Of a stretch of DNA of 64,000 nucleotides, positions 56,184 to 63,767 are shown piece by piece. Numbering within the stretch: the stretch's first letter is position 1; the number at the start of each line of letters is the position of its first letter. A model generated the notes under the pieces. That model saw only the letters and a program-made list of their open reading frames with translations, searched no databases and was not told the DNA's origin. Location of the stretch: NCBI GenBank assembly GCA_018052735.1, contig JAGPMT010000001.1, positions 124,001-188,000 of the forward strand. Reading direction: 5' to 3'. The DNA comes from Phycisphaerae bacterium (GTDB lineage: Bacteria; Planctomycetota; Phycisphaerae; Sedimentisphaerales; Anaerohalosphaeraceae). Position numbers and translations under genes: made by a program.

Positions 56184-57236
56184 ATGCCTGTAAAACTGCT
56201 GCAACAACCACAGCCGGCTATTTTTTACGACGTGGACGGCACTCATAAAGCCGATACATGTGAAAACCTCAAAGCCGCCAGCAAACGGGGCGAGCTGCAC
56301 TTGGGCGGGTTGGCTCATGGATGCTATCCCGGCGTCAAAATGCCCCCAAAAATGCTGCCTGAATTGTGTGTGGCCTGTTTCTGGGATGCCCATAAAGACC
56401 AGAGCTGGGGGCTTCCAATGCACCGCAACGAGGGGATTGAGCTGGGTTATCTAACCCGCGGGCGTCTGGATTTCATCGTCGACGGCGTACACTACAAGCT
56501 CAAAGGGGGAGACCTGACCATTACCCGGCCTTGGCAGCCGCATCAGGTCGGCAATCCTTTGATTTCTGCCAGCCGCATGCATTGGCTGATTTTAGACGTC
56601 AATGTGCGGCGGCCCAACGACCCATGGAAATGGCCGCCGTGGATCAATTTTGCAGCGCATGACCTCCAGAAATTAACCCAGCTATTAAGTCATAACGAAC
56701 AGGTCGTCTGGCAGGGAAACAAGCAAATCGAAAAATGCTTCGAGCAAATCGCCGAGCATATACAGAATGCTGAAAAGCCGGAATCTGTTCAAACCCGACT
56801 CCAGTTGTACATTAATGAACTGCTTCTTGAAGTCTTCGAAATGCTCCAGACCCGTAATATCAAGCTTAATGCCCGCCTTTCAAGTACCCATCGCAGCGTC
56901 GAGATGTTTCTGGCAGGACTGTCCGAACATCTTGAATACCCTTGGACTCTGGAGTCTATGGCTCGCCATTGCAATCTCGGACGCAGCCGGTTTTCGCATT
57001 ACTGCAGGCAGATTACCAATATGACCGCTGCTGATTATCTCATTCATTGCCGAATTGAACGTGCAAAAAAAATGCTGTCCGAATCCAATGGAAAGACTAT
57101 TCTGGACATCGCTATGGCCTGCGGATTCGAATCAAGCCAGTATTTTGCTACCTGTTTCAAGAAAAAAACCGGTACGACTCCGACTCAATACAGAACTGAT
57201 GTGCTGTCCGGCAAACAGCAAAGAAACGTCCTATAA
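56184..57236 (+). CDS. AraC-family transcriptional regulator
   Basis: 350 residues from ATG 56184 (an in-frame TTG at 56166 is less likely). The N-terminal half is a cupin-like sensor (HRNEGIELGYLTRGRLDFIV, GDLTITRPWQPHQVG). The C-terminal 100 residues have two helix-turn-helix motifs: WTLESMARHCNLGRSRFSHYCR and ILDIAMACGFESSQYFATCFKK, followed by GTTPTQYR. The sensor probably binds a sugar. Divergence from the 55.9-38.2 kb run makes that run the likely target. No Shine-Dalgarno is evident. Confidence 0.93.
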   Translation: MPVKLLQQPQPAIFYDVDGTHKADTCENLKAASKRGELHLGGLAHGCYPGVKMPPKMLPELCVACFWDAHKDQSWGLPMHRNEGIELGYLTRGRLDFIVDGVHYKLKGGDLTITRPWQPHQVGNPLISASRMHWLILDVNVRRPNDPWKWPPWINFAAHDLQKLTQLLSHNEQVVWQGNKQIEKCFEQIAEHIQNAEKPESVQTRLQLYINELLLEVFEMLQTRNIKLNARLSSTHRSVEMFLAGLSEHLEYPWTLESMARHCNLGRSRFSHYCRQITNMTAADYLIHCRIERAKKMLSESNGKTILDIAMACGFESSQYFATCFKKKTGTTPTQYRTDVLSGKQQRNVL

Positions 57237-57473
57237 TCAAAAAAAATACACTTTCCCATTATATTTAATTTGCCCATTTTAAAAATCGTTTTAGTTATAC
57301 GCAACTATCTTTATTACAAAAGGTTAAAACTTTCTTGGGGGGGACTGTGGAATTGTTAAATCTGGTTTTGATGGGGATTTTTCAGAAACAAAAGTTTGAA
57401 TTGTGCCGTTTTAAATTATAAAATCAGTTATCCGATTGCTATTATATAGATTGTTATTATATAAGGTATTATA
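57237..57473. other. AT-rich intergenic region
   Basis: Contains no open frame I can support. It has a G7 run near 57340 and two similar AT-rich blocks, ATTATATAGATTG and TTATTATATAAGG, just before the pseudopilin gene at 57474. A promoter for that gene is expected here but no -35/-10 pair stands out. Confidence 0.4.
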
Positions 57474-58325
57474 ATGTCTTATAATTCATTCGGCAGAAAA
57501 GAGGGATTTACTCTTATTGAGTTGCTGGTGGTTATTGCCATCATTGCTCTCCTTTTATCAATAATAATTCCCGCTTTAGGCAAGGCTAAAATGCAAGTTG
57601 AGGAAATTCTGTGCCGAAGCAATCTTCACCAATACCATATTGCCACAGAACTTTACACCACAGAAGAGGATGATACATATCCAAATCCTTGGGTTTCCCT
57701 ATATAAAGAATACCAGTTTCCCGATGAAATACAGCGGTATTGCCGATGGCATAATCCTCTTTATAACCTTGATTCCTATGGTGACCGGTACGGCGGACCG
57801 TATTGGTCTTATCTGTCCGCCACAAAGGCCAATATCTGCCCTACGTTTCGAAAATATGCCGAACAATTCGGCCAATTTCATATGGGCGGCGACCAAGCAG
57901 GTCTGACCTGTATTGGCCAGCCGTTTGTCTCGCAGTTCAGCTACAGTATGAACGGGATTCTGGGCGACCAGCGGAATTTCAAGGGAATTAAGAAAAGCCA
58001 GATAGCTAGTTCACCTTCGCAGACATTTCTGTGGGGAGAGGAAAATATGTGGCCGCTGTATGATGCAGATGGCTCGACAAAACTGAGCAGGTATGTCCTG
58101 AATGACACCGCCCTGTTGACCCCTGGCGACTGCTTCGGCAGTTTTCACAAGGTCTCGAAAGGCCAGCTTTCCGCCCAGATGCCCCAAACAGCAAGAGGAT
58201 ACGGAACCTACAACGGGGGGGTATCCAATGTACTGATGATGGATGGTTCTTCGGCTTCACTGTCACCAGCTGGGGGGCAAACTCTCCAGTATGCCGGCCG
58301 CATTCGCAGCGGCGGAACGCAGTAA
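57474..58325 (+). CDS. Prepilin-like protein with variant H-X9-DG tail
   Basis: 283 residues. Leader MSYNSFGRKEG then FTLIELLVVIAIIALLLS, with Glu5, and IIPALGKAK, the hallmark of planctomycete-type orphan pseudopilins. The C-terminal signature reads N-GGVSNVLMM-DG, with Asn where the H-X9-DG family has His. AAGG lies nine bases before the ATG. Paralogue in layout of the protein at 4839. It follows the AraC gene and may be under sugar control; that is a guess from position. Confidence 0.85.
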   Translation: MSYNSFGRKEGFTLIELLVVIAIIALLLSIIIPALGKAKMQVEEILCRSNLHQYHIATELYTTEEDDTYPNPWVSLYKEYQFPDEIQRYCRWHNPLYNLDSYGDRYGGPYWSYLSATKANICPTFRKYAEQFGQFHMGGDQAGLTCIGQPFVSQFSYSMNGILGDQRNFKGIKKSQIASSPSQTFLWGEENMWPLYDADGSTKLSRYVLNDTALLTPGDCFGSFHKVSKGQLSAQMPQTARGYGTYNGGVSNVLMMDGSSASLSPAGGQTLQYAGRIRSGGTQ

Positions 58326-58355
58326 TCCATCCCCCCTCAAAAAAAGTGATTCCTC

Positions 58356-58533
58356 TTAGGGTTGCCCTGTTACCAGTCCGCCTAAAAAGAATCCAAATCC
58401 TAATACCGTTTCACAATGCGGGCAGGAATACAGGACTTCCTTTTTCACAACGCCCTCTGTCTGGCGGCGAATTTGTTTTTTGCTCACCTTTTTTAAGCGT
58501 TATCGTTTTTTCACAATACGGACACTTTGCCAT
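58356..58533 (-). pseudogene. Small two-CxxC zinc ribbon protein, frameshifted
   Basis: From ATG 58533 (GGAAG upstream) the frame reads MAKCPYCEKTITLKKGEQK and then goes out of frame, ending at 58411. In another frame the expected second half is intact: VKKEVLYSCPHCETVLGF and GFFLGGLVTGQP, stop at 58356. Removing one base from the A6 run (58476-58481 on the plus strand) joins both into a 58-residue zinc ribbon with CPYC and CPHC. Either a one-base insertion in the genome or a homopolymer error in the sequence. Confidence 0.7.
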
Positions 58534-58559
58534 AGGAACTTCCCGTATTTTTTTCAGTT

Positions 58560-59096
58560 TCAGCCCCGAATTCTCTTCCAGAGTTTGACAATTCCCCTTG
58601 AGCCGGCAAACAACCATACGCCAAGAGCAATCTGGACAAGTGGACTGATCAAAGTGAGTATCCTTGAAAATCCGCCTGACCAGTAGGGCGGATAGTTCCC
58701 GTCAGGCCTGTGAAGTAATAAAAAATTATACAAATGGTGCATAATCGAAGGAATTGCTGCCACAATGAGATACAGTCCGATGCAGCTTACGGCAACGACC
58801 ATTACATCCTCTTTGCTGATAGGATGGGCTATTTCAAGCGATTTATCCTCCTTAATCAGCCATTTTGCGAATTTATCGCTGAGCACAATAATCAAGACAG
58901 CCCATCCCAGCGCAAATGCTAGCAGGAGCAGCATTCCCATAACCTGAAGAGCCAGAGAAGCAAATCCTGCATTCGAATTGTATCGTCCGGTTGTAAACAG
59001 CACACCGAATACCGTCGGCACATAGCCGATAGTTTTGAGCAGGATAAACACGCCCATCAGCTTAAGCACCAGCGACGCAATTTCACGCTTTGTCAT
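58560..59096 (-). CDS. Small four-segment membrane protein
   Basis: 178 residues with hydrophobic segments near residues 8-32, 46-70, 98-120 and 147-167. No motif I can name. AAGGATAAACA supports the ATG at 59096. It is in a minus-strand series of small membrane proteins and lies 11 bases after the DUF4097-like gene. The family is unrecognised; the gene is probably real because of length, initiation signal and spacing. Confidence 0.7.
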   Translation of the reverse strand: MTKREIASLVLKLMGVFILLKTIGYVPTVFGVLFTTGRYNSNAGFASLALQVMGMLLLLAFALGWAVLIIVLSDKFAKWLIKEDKSLEIAHPISKEDVMVVAVSCIGLYLIVAAIPSIMHHLYNFLLLHRPDGNYPPYWSGGFSRILTLISPLVQIALGVWLFAGSRGIVKLWKRIRG

Positions 59097-59107
59097 TGTT
59101 TATCCTT

Positions 59108-60013
59108 CTATTGGGGATTTGGGTTCTTCAGGTCGATGTTGCCGTGGGTGGTGGTCAGGGTTATTGAGCCGGTGCCTTCGCCGATGGTTCCGTTGAGTTG
59201 TTCACCCAGAACGCCCTGCACCACAATCGACCGGTCCGTGCGAATGTGTCCGTACGACGTTGAGGCGCTGACACGTCCGGCAAATCCGGCGGGCGGACAA
59301 AACGGGATATTATTATAGGTGGTACTAAGCGTCGCCGCAAGGTTCGGGCTGGATTCATTGACGCATCGCAGATCAATCGGAGCATGGCTTGTCCGGGCCG
59401 TGATCCGTTCAATCCCCCCAATATCCCCGCCAATGGCCCCATAGCTTGTATTCAATTCGGCCTCTTTTGCCGTACATGCCGTCAGTTCAATCGAATCCTG
59501 TGACGTCTGCAAATCCAGTCGATCGGCCAATATCGCTTTCAGACGGATAGGGCCGTAGATCGTCGAACAGCGAACCTGCCGGATATTGGAATTATCCAAT
59601 TTGATTCCGCCGTGCGTGGTTGTGGCGTTGACCGAAGCGTTTTGTGTGTTCGCGAGTTTAATATCGCCATACGTCGAAACCGCGACTATGTCGCCGCGGA
59701 TGTTATCGAACAGAATATCCCCGTGTGTCGACTGCATGGCGACCTGCCGGGTGATATTTTCTGCGCGGCAGTCGCCGTATGTGGTCGTGATTGCCGCCCG
59801 GGTTTCCAACGGCACAGTGATTGTCATCCGGCCGCTCACACAATAGTTGTCCTTATGTTCCTGCGGTTTTCGAAGCACAATCACCAACCGACCCGGCTCC
59901 TGAACCAGGTCCACTGCAAGCTGCTCAGCGACGGCATCGGCGATCTCCCGCGAGACAGCTGAAACCGACAACTCTGCCAGAACGGAACAATCATTCGTAA
60001 CCCAACCCCACAC
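59108..60013 (-). CDS. DUF4097-like beta-helix protein, 5' end probably frameshifted
   Basis: 301 residues as an open frame from a GTG at 60013 that lacks a ribosome binding site. The body is a run of short beta repeats such as TTTYGDCRAENI, STHGDILFDNI, STYGDIKLANT, TTHGGIKLDNS, TSYGHIRTD and TTTHGNIDLKN, as in DUF4097 (putative adhesin) proteins. A better start, GTG 60044 with AAGGAG six bases upstream, opens a different frame (MKSLLRMSLYSVG) that stops after 17 codons. Dropping one G of the G4 run at 60006-60009 would join the two. Likely exported or membrane-linked; function unknown. Confidence 0.7.
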   Translation of the reverse strand: MWGWVTNDCSVLAELSVSAVSREIADAVAEQLAVDLVQEPGRLVIVLRKPQEHKDNYCVSGRMTITVPLETRAAITTTYGDCRAENITRQVAMQSTHGDILFDNIRGDIVAVSTYGDIKLANTQNASVNATTTHGGIKLDNSNIRQVRCSTIYGPIRLKAILADRLDLQTSQDSIELTACTAKEAELNTSYGAIGGDIGGIERITARTSHAPIDLRCVNESSPNLAATLSTTYNNIPFCPPAGFAGRVSASTSYGHIRTDRSIVVQGVLGEQLNGTIGEGTGSITLTTTHGNIDLKNPNPQ

Positions 60014-60094
60014 TATATAATGACATGCGCAGCAAACTTTTCACAAAAAGCTCCTTAAATTTTAATCCTTACGTTTGTTTTCAGATATCTGGAT

Positions 60095-60289
60095 TCATGC
60101 TGCGCCGAGAACGGATGTTATCCCAATCAGTCCGGCCATAATCATTCCCACATAAGCCGGCGAGGCGATCGCCAGGGCAATCGTACCTGCATCCGAATTT
60201 ACCATACCCGTTTGGAAAGGCAAAGGTTTTCACAGACAAAAACACACAAACAAACTCGCACACGCCAATCCCAATAATGCCCATTTCAT
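60095..60289 (-). pseudogene. Small hydrophobic protein with in-frame TGA
   Basis: ATG 60289 with AAGGA upstream encodes MKWALLGLACASLFVCFCL, then TGA (60232-60230), then in the same frame KPLPFQTGMVNSDAGTIA and PAYVGMIMAGLIGITSVLGAA to a stop at 60095. The whole reads as a relative of the 76-residue protein at 61386-61616 (MKNALFVLALLSLLMCC, RTGYPNQ, AGAIGAGLIGSASAVGAAL). The TGA falls next to the Trp of that protein, so a TGG to TGA change is likely. Dead copy or sequence error. Confidence 0.6.
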
Positions 60290-60342
60290 GCTACAATCCT
60301 TTCAAATCAGTTTTATAGTTTTGAGTGCCCTGCTTGTTGAGC

Positions 60343-60390
60343 TTACTTATTCAGTTTGATAGCCAGCGGGGCGACCTTATGTTTTCTCAC
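60343..60390 (-). CDS. Possible 15-residue peptide
   Basis: GTG 60390 follows the stop of the next upstream gene (60405) after AGGAG at ideal spacing and encodes MRKHKVAPLAIKLNK. The end KLNK matches the end of the TM2 protein at 61966, so this may be a deletion remnant of such a gene rather than a functional peptide. Supported only by the initiation signal. Confidence 0.25.
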   Translation of the reverse strand: MRKHKVAPLAIKLNK

Positions 60391-60404
60391 AATTTTATCT
60401 CCTC

Positions 60405-61067
60405 TTATCCATCGATTATTTTGTGATACTTATAAAATTCATAGAGGACGATTATTATCACAAAAACCATAAACGCTGACCAGTTCAGTACAAGAGCGAA
60501 GGGCAGATATTTATCTTTAAAAAATTCTTTTCCAAGTGCAAATACAAGTGAGATTGTCCCGGGAAAAAGCAACAGCACAAAAAAGACAACTATTGCATGC
60601 GACTGCAAAAAAGGACTATTTTCAATAAGAATCGCCGCCGCTACGGAAAAGATAAATATAAAACTCAGGCAAAAGTACCATTGACCATTCGATAAAACCG
60701 GAATTGGTTTTGGATAGGACGGTTCAATTTGTTGCGCGTGGGAGTCAATAAAATCTATAATGGCGGGATGAAGTGTCTGGTCTTCTGGCAACCACAGAGT
60801 GTGAATGCGCTGCCTGGTTTTAAAGATGAGCTTCTTGAGTCCCGGAAATTCTTCGCTGGCTTCAATCCAGTAACCCATTACCCGTTTCCAATAAATAAAT
60901 TTATCCGCGTAATTAAACCACTTTTGAGTGATTTGATGTGAGCCACCCAGATACCGAATTACATAAGGGTATATGACAAACATATAAAGCGATCCTCCTG
61001 CTGCAAACAAAAATATCCCTAAAAATATTTTTAACAATCGTGCCTTTATTTCTATCTCATCCGACAA
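60405..61067 (-). CDS. Membrane protein of unknown function
   Basis: 220 residues. One hydrophobic segment near the N-terminus (LLKIFLGIFLFAAGGSLYMF) and three towards the C-terminus (about 132-152, 158-178, 195-213), with a polar middle of about 90 residues. The only start in this frame is a TTG at 61067. The frame continues upstream past one TAA (61088-61086) into an open 50-codon stretch, so the gene may have lost its original N-terminus. No family recognised. Confidence 0.6.
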   Translation of the reverse strand: MSDEIEIKARLLKIFLGIFLFAAGGSLYMFVIYPYVIRYLGGSHQITQKWFNYADKFIYWKRVMGYWIEASEEFPGLKKLIFKTRQRIHTLWLPEDQTLHPAIIDFIDSHAQQIEPSYPKPIPVLSNGQWYFCLSFIFIFSVAAAILIENSPFLQSHAIVVFFVLLLFPGTISLVFALGKEFFKDKYLPFALVLNWSAFMVFVIIIVLYEFYKYHKIIDG

Positions 61068-61085
61068 GACGTTTTTTAGATAAAG

Positions 61086-61238
61086 TTACAGGCCATATTC
61101 AATAATAAAAATCAACGGCAGCAAACGCGGAATAATTACCTTACCCATATTGAAAAGCTGCTGACAAGAAAATTCCACAACCGCCCGGGGTTTTTTCCAA
61201 ACGTAAGATGTTTTATTGTTCTTTGAAGCGTCCATCAT
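61086..61238 (-). CDS. Small ORF, possibly the cut-off N-terminus of the 60405 protein
   Basis: 50 residues from ATG 61238: MMDASKNNKTSYVWKKPRAV, then a hydrophobic end IIPRLLPLIFIIEYGL. It ends in TAA in the same frame as the 60405-61067 gene, seven codons before that gene's TTG. No ribosome binding site is seen. Either a real short protein or the first part of a longer gene split by a nonsense codon. Confidence 0.35.
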   Translation of the reverse strand: MMDASKNNKTSYVWKKPRAVVEFSCQQLFNMGKVIIPRLLPLIFIIEYGL

Positions 61239-61306
61239 CGTTTTGTAAAAAAGGAAACCGAGAGGAATCGCCTATTCGCATGGAGCTTCTATGCGCCCTG
61301 TATGAA

Positions 61307-61348
61307 TCACTTGGAAAGCTTGACGGTGTTGCTGTCGGCATCGGTGAA
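61307..61348 (-). pseudogene. Remnant of a TM2-domain gene, 3' end only
   Basis: The 14 codons FTDADSNTVKLSK-stop match the end of the TM2 protein at 61966 (FTDADGNTVKLNK), including most bases. Nothing TM2-like lies upstream. It sits in the 61239-61385 gap, which otherwise shows no gene. Confidence 0.6.
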
Positions 61349-61385
61349 CAGGCACGCAACAGTTCTCTCATAAACACCCTTTTTG

Positions 61386-61616
61386 TTAATGTCTCCTTTC
61401 TGACATCTGGATCAAAGCCGCACCCACTGCCGAAGCGGACCCGATCAGTCCGGCTCCGATTGCTCCGGCAGAATAGGTTGAGGCAGCCGCTACACGAATA
61501 GGGCTTTCGTATTGATTCGGATAGCCCGTTCTAACTTCTACTTTGCTCGCAAACCATCCAACCAAACAACACATGAGCAAGCTTAACAATGCCAGTACGA
61601 ATAGAGCATTTTTCAT
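61386..61616 (-). CDS. Small membrane/exported protein
   Basis: 76 residues from ATG 61616, with AAAGG 9 bases upstream; ATG 61637 lacks a site. Signal-like N-terminus MKNALFVLALLSLLMCCLVGW and a glycine/alanine-rich second hydrophobic stretch AGAIGAGLIGSASAVGAAL. Paralogous to the broken gene at 60095-60289. Function unknown. It stands 24 bases after the 61641 gene and is likely cotranscribed. Confidence 0.6.
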   Translation of the reverse strand: MKNALFVLALLSLLMCCLVGWFASKVEVRTGYPNQYESPIRVAAASTYSAGAIGAGLIGSASAVGAALIQMSERRH

Positions 61617-61640
61617 TCTGTTAACCTTTCGAATCATTTT

Positions 61641-61940
61641 TTACATATTTGGAATCCATATCTTTTTTGCCTGAATCAGTTCAACGTATGCCGGCAAGGT
61701 CAGAGCCGTTGAGGTTTTCGTATAAAAAACAAGCCCTTTGTAAGCCGTCAGATACTGATTCTTTTTGAAAAAACCCACCGGAGAAAACACAACCAGCGGG
61801 ACACTTGCGGCCTGCAACCGCAGCAGCTGTTCAAATACATGCGGCTCTACCTGAACGATTACCCCCATTGCTTTAATCGCATCGGTCATCGCAGCGTACA
61901 CGACTCCAATCGCAGAACCGGCAGCGTCTCCGTTTATCAT
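61641..61940 (-). CDS. Hypothetical protein
   Basis: 99 residues: an N-terminal stretch AAMTDAIKAMGVIVQVEPHV, then LVVFSPVGFFKKNQYLTAYK and TLPAYVELIQAKKIWIP. No signal peptide or clear membrane segment, so probably cytoplasmic or membrane-associated. AGGAG lies 8 bases before ATG 61940. No family recognised. Located between the TM2 gene and the small membrane protein at 61386. Confidence 0.6.
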   Translation of the reverse strand: MINGDAAGSAIGVVYAAMTDAIKAMGVIVQVEPHVFEQLLRLQAASVPLVVFSPVGFFKKNQYLTAYKGLVFYTKTSTALTLPAYVELIQAKKIWIPNM

Positions 61941-61965
61941 GATGGGTCTCCTATTGAATATTCAT

Positions 61966-62190
61966 TTACTTGTTCAGCTTGACGGTGTTGCCGTCGGCGT
62001 CGGTAAAGCTGCCGGCCACCAGCAGAATCAAATCAATCAGCCACCACAGCCCAAGGCCTCCGCAGGTCAGCAGAAACAACACCCCCGTGCCAGCCTTGCC
62101 TACATAAAAGCGGTGGATGCCCAGCGGACCCAGCAGCAGCAAAAACAGCAGGCAGGCGATTCCACTTTTTTCCGATACTCCGTTTGCCAT
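61966..62190 (-). CDS. TM2 domain membrane protein
   Basis: 74 residues from ATG 62190 (AAGGAG 7 bases upstream). TM2 domain: LLFLLLLGPLGIHRFYVGKAG, then TGVLFLLTCGGLGLWWLIDL and a cytoplasmic end FTDADGNTVKLNK. The GxxGxHRFYxGK hairpin is the domain hallmark. Function of bacterial TM2 proteins is unknown. A short remnant of a second copy lies at 61307-61348. Confidence 0.9.
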   Translation of the reverse strand: MANGVSEKSGIACLLFLLLLGPLGIHRFYVGKAGTGVLFLLTCGGLGLWWLIDLILLVAGSFTDADGNTVKLNK

Positions 62191-62256
62191 AGTCAATCTC
62201 CTTTCTGTCTCTGACAAGTCATATTTTTTCAACGCCGCAGCCGAGGGCGTCTTAAT

Positions 62257-62781
62257 TTAATTTCTTCTTTGCATATTCAGATACGGCCTTTCCAACCAGC
62301 TGAATGATCGCAAGCTGGTCATTGGCCGACGCCGCTGACCGCAGGCAGCAAGAGCACGACGGTATTTTTCAATATTCGTCCCGGGCTGCCTAGCTTGTTT
62401 GACCAAATACTGTGTCAGCTCCCTTACGGCGGTCGATTCCAGCAACGCTTTCTGCAGAAGCTCCTGACGGCGCCGTCGGGGCAGTGTTTTAAACTGGCCT
62501 TCTGAAACGGCAAAAACAGAGTTTTGTGTAAAGACAGCCGCTGTTTCCCAGTTTATCTGCAAAAAGATATCGGCGGCCTGTTCCTTCTGCCCCGTCCGCC
62601 ACAATTCCAGCGCCTTATCGAGCACCGCAGCCGGCGTTGAATCTGAAATAGGCCGCTCCGATTGAGCTGTCGAGGGAGTTTGCGGAGTCGGGGGCACAGC
62701 ATCCTTTTTTTTAGCGCATCCCGATAAAATCAGCACTGCCGAAAGGAATACACTGCAAACCGGACTAATCCTGCCTGACAT
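62257..62781 (-). CDS. Lipoprotein of unknown function, C-terminus probably frameshifted
   Basis: 174 residues from ATG 62781 (AAGGAG upstream). Lipoprotein signal VFLSAVLILSGC with Cys about 22, a Pro/Thr linker, then a helical domain (LDKALELWRTGQKEQAADIF, RRRRQELLQKALLESTAV). After about residue 140 the frame becomes Arg/Ser-rich (CGQRRRPMTSLRS), while another frame reads AASANDQLAIIQLVGKAV and SEYAKKKLN to a stop at 62252, which looks like the true end. A one-base loss near 62325-62345 would explain this. Confidence 0.65.
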   Translation of the reverse strand: MSGRISPVCSVFLSAVLILSGCAKKKDAVPPTPQTPSTAQSERPISDSTPAAVLDKALELWRTGQKEQAADIFLQINWETAAVFTQNSVFAVSEGQFKTLPRRRRQELLQKALLESTAVRELTQYLVKQARQPGTNIEKYRRALAACGQRRRPMTSLRSFSWLERPYLNMQRRN

Positions 62782-63281
62782 AATTTCTCCTTTTTTAAGA
62801 ATGCGATTGCATTTTAATCCCAAATCAGCAGGAAAACATGAACAAATCGGTATCAATACCTGCTGTTGGGATGTTTAATAACAAAGACGCAGACCGATAC
62901 TTAATGTTTCATAAAAAATCCCTTTTAAATGATTTTGCGGCTGCATTTGCTGCAATGGATTAATTCCGACTTTCAAACCTCCTTTACCCGCTTAAAAAAA
63001 CAGGCCGGTAAATCGGCTCTATACTGGCTCAGGTATGAGCATTAACTGGCCCGAAAACAAGCCGCAGAATATAATACTCCTCCTACCGTCTCCCCAAAGA
63101 GGGGGGCGTGTGTGAGAGATTCCTCTGAGAGGATCATCATGGTCTGCCGGAAAAGGTTCGCCCAGCTGACGCTCTGACAGCCGGCAATCAATCGGCTTGG
63201 TTAATCTCCTCTTGAAAGGATTCTGCCAAGAGCACCGGCACCGCAGCAGCCGGCAGGATGCGGACATGACCGGCGAATGTA
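62782..63281. other. 500-base gap without a supported gene
   Basis: The longest non-coding stretch. Open frames on the minus strand (63019-63309) overlap the GNAT gene, lack a ribosome binding site and have no recognisable composition. A small inverted repeat AGCCG/CGGCT lies at about 63179-63199. It probably holds a promoter for the minus-strand series starting at 62781 and the 3' end of the GNAT transcript. Nothing else is seen. Confidence 0.4.
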
Positions 63282-63761
63282 TTAGGCAATCGTTTTGGTG
63301 AAAATCCATTTGGCATCGCCGGGGGCATAGAAGTCCTTGACCTCGGCGGCCAGCACATAGCCGCTGCGCTGGTAGAAATAGCGGGTCGGCAGATATTTCT
63401 CGGAGCCGCTGGTTTCATTAACAATCAGCCGGCCGTTTTGGCGGCGAATCTCAGCTTCGGCAAAAGCCAGCAGGCGGGTGCCGATATGATGCCGCTGCAT
63501 CGCCGGATGCACAGCAATCCAGTATACATCAAAAGTACCCAGTGTACAAGGAGTCGGGCCGAAACAGATCCAGCCGACAACTGTTCCATCGGCTTGGGCT
63601 GTGTACGATTGATAGGTATTGCCGGGCTTATCGGCAGCGGCTTCATCGAAGACCTCACAGGCAATTTCAATCTCGACGGGGCGGAAAAAATCTGTCGCCT
63701 GAATGATATCGATGACGGCCTGACGGTCGGCGGCTGACGCTTTGCGAATGGACAGGTTCAT
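63282..63761 (-). CDS. GNAT family N-acetyltransferase
   Basis: 159 residues. LSIRKASAADRQAVIDII opens the GNAT fold; VVGWICFGPTPCTLGTFDVYWIAV is the central sheet; HPAMQRHHIGTRLLAFAE corresponds to the acetyl-CoA motif A (here HHIGTR); YFYQRSGYVLAAEVKDFY is motif B. ATG follows GAGGAGAT and is seven bases after the stop of the ATP-grasp gene, so the two are likely cotranscribed. Acceptor unknown. Confidence 0.9.
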   Translation of the reverse strand: MNLSIRKASAADRQAVIDIIQATDFFRPVEIEIACEVFDEAAADKPGNTYQSYTAQADGTVVGWICFGPTPCTLGTFDVYWIAVHPAMQRHHIGTRLLAFAEAEIRRQNGRLIVNETSGSEKYLPTRYFYQRSGYVLAAEVKDFYAPGDAKWIFTKTIA

Positions 63762-63767
63762 ATCTCC

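Noticed and set aside
55986-56423. Minus-strand frame ending in a plausible tail (GIYLPAETFLLVYWPQE)
   Set aside because: More than half is antisense to the AraC gene and the rest lies in the divergent control region; no start or family match. The tail may be the relic of a lost gene, but this cannot be shown.
60230-60232. TGA read as selenocysteine or tryptophan
   Set aside because: No selenocysteine insertion hairpin or redox context is seen, many genes here end in TGA, and a neighbouring gene is interrupted by TAA, so recoding is not a common explanation.
63019-63309. Minus-strand frame of 96 codons
   Set aside because: It overlaps the end of the GNAT gene, has no ribosome binding site and an unlikely composition.
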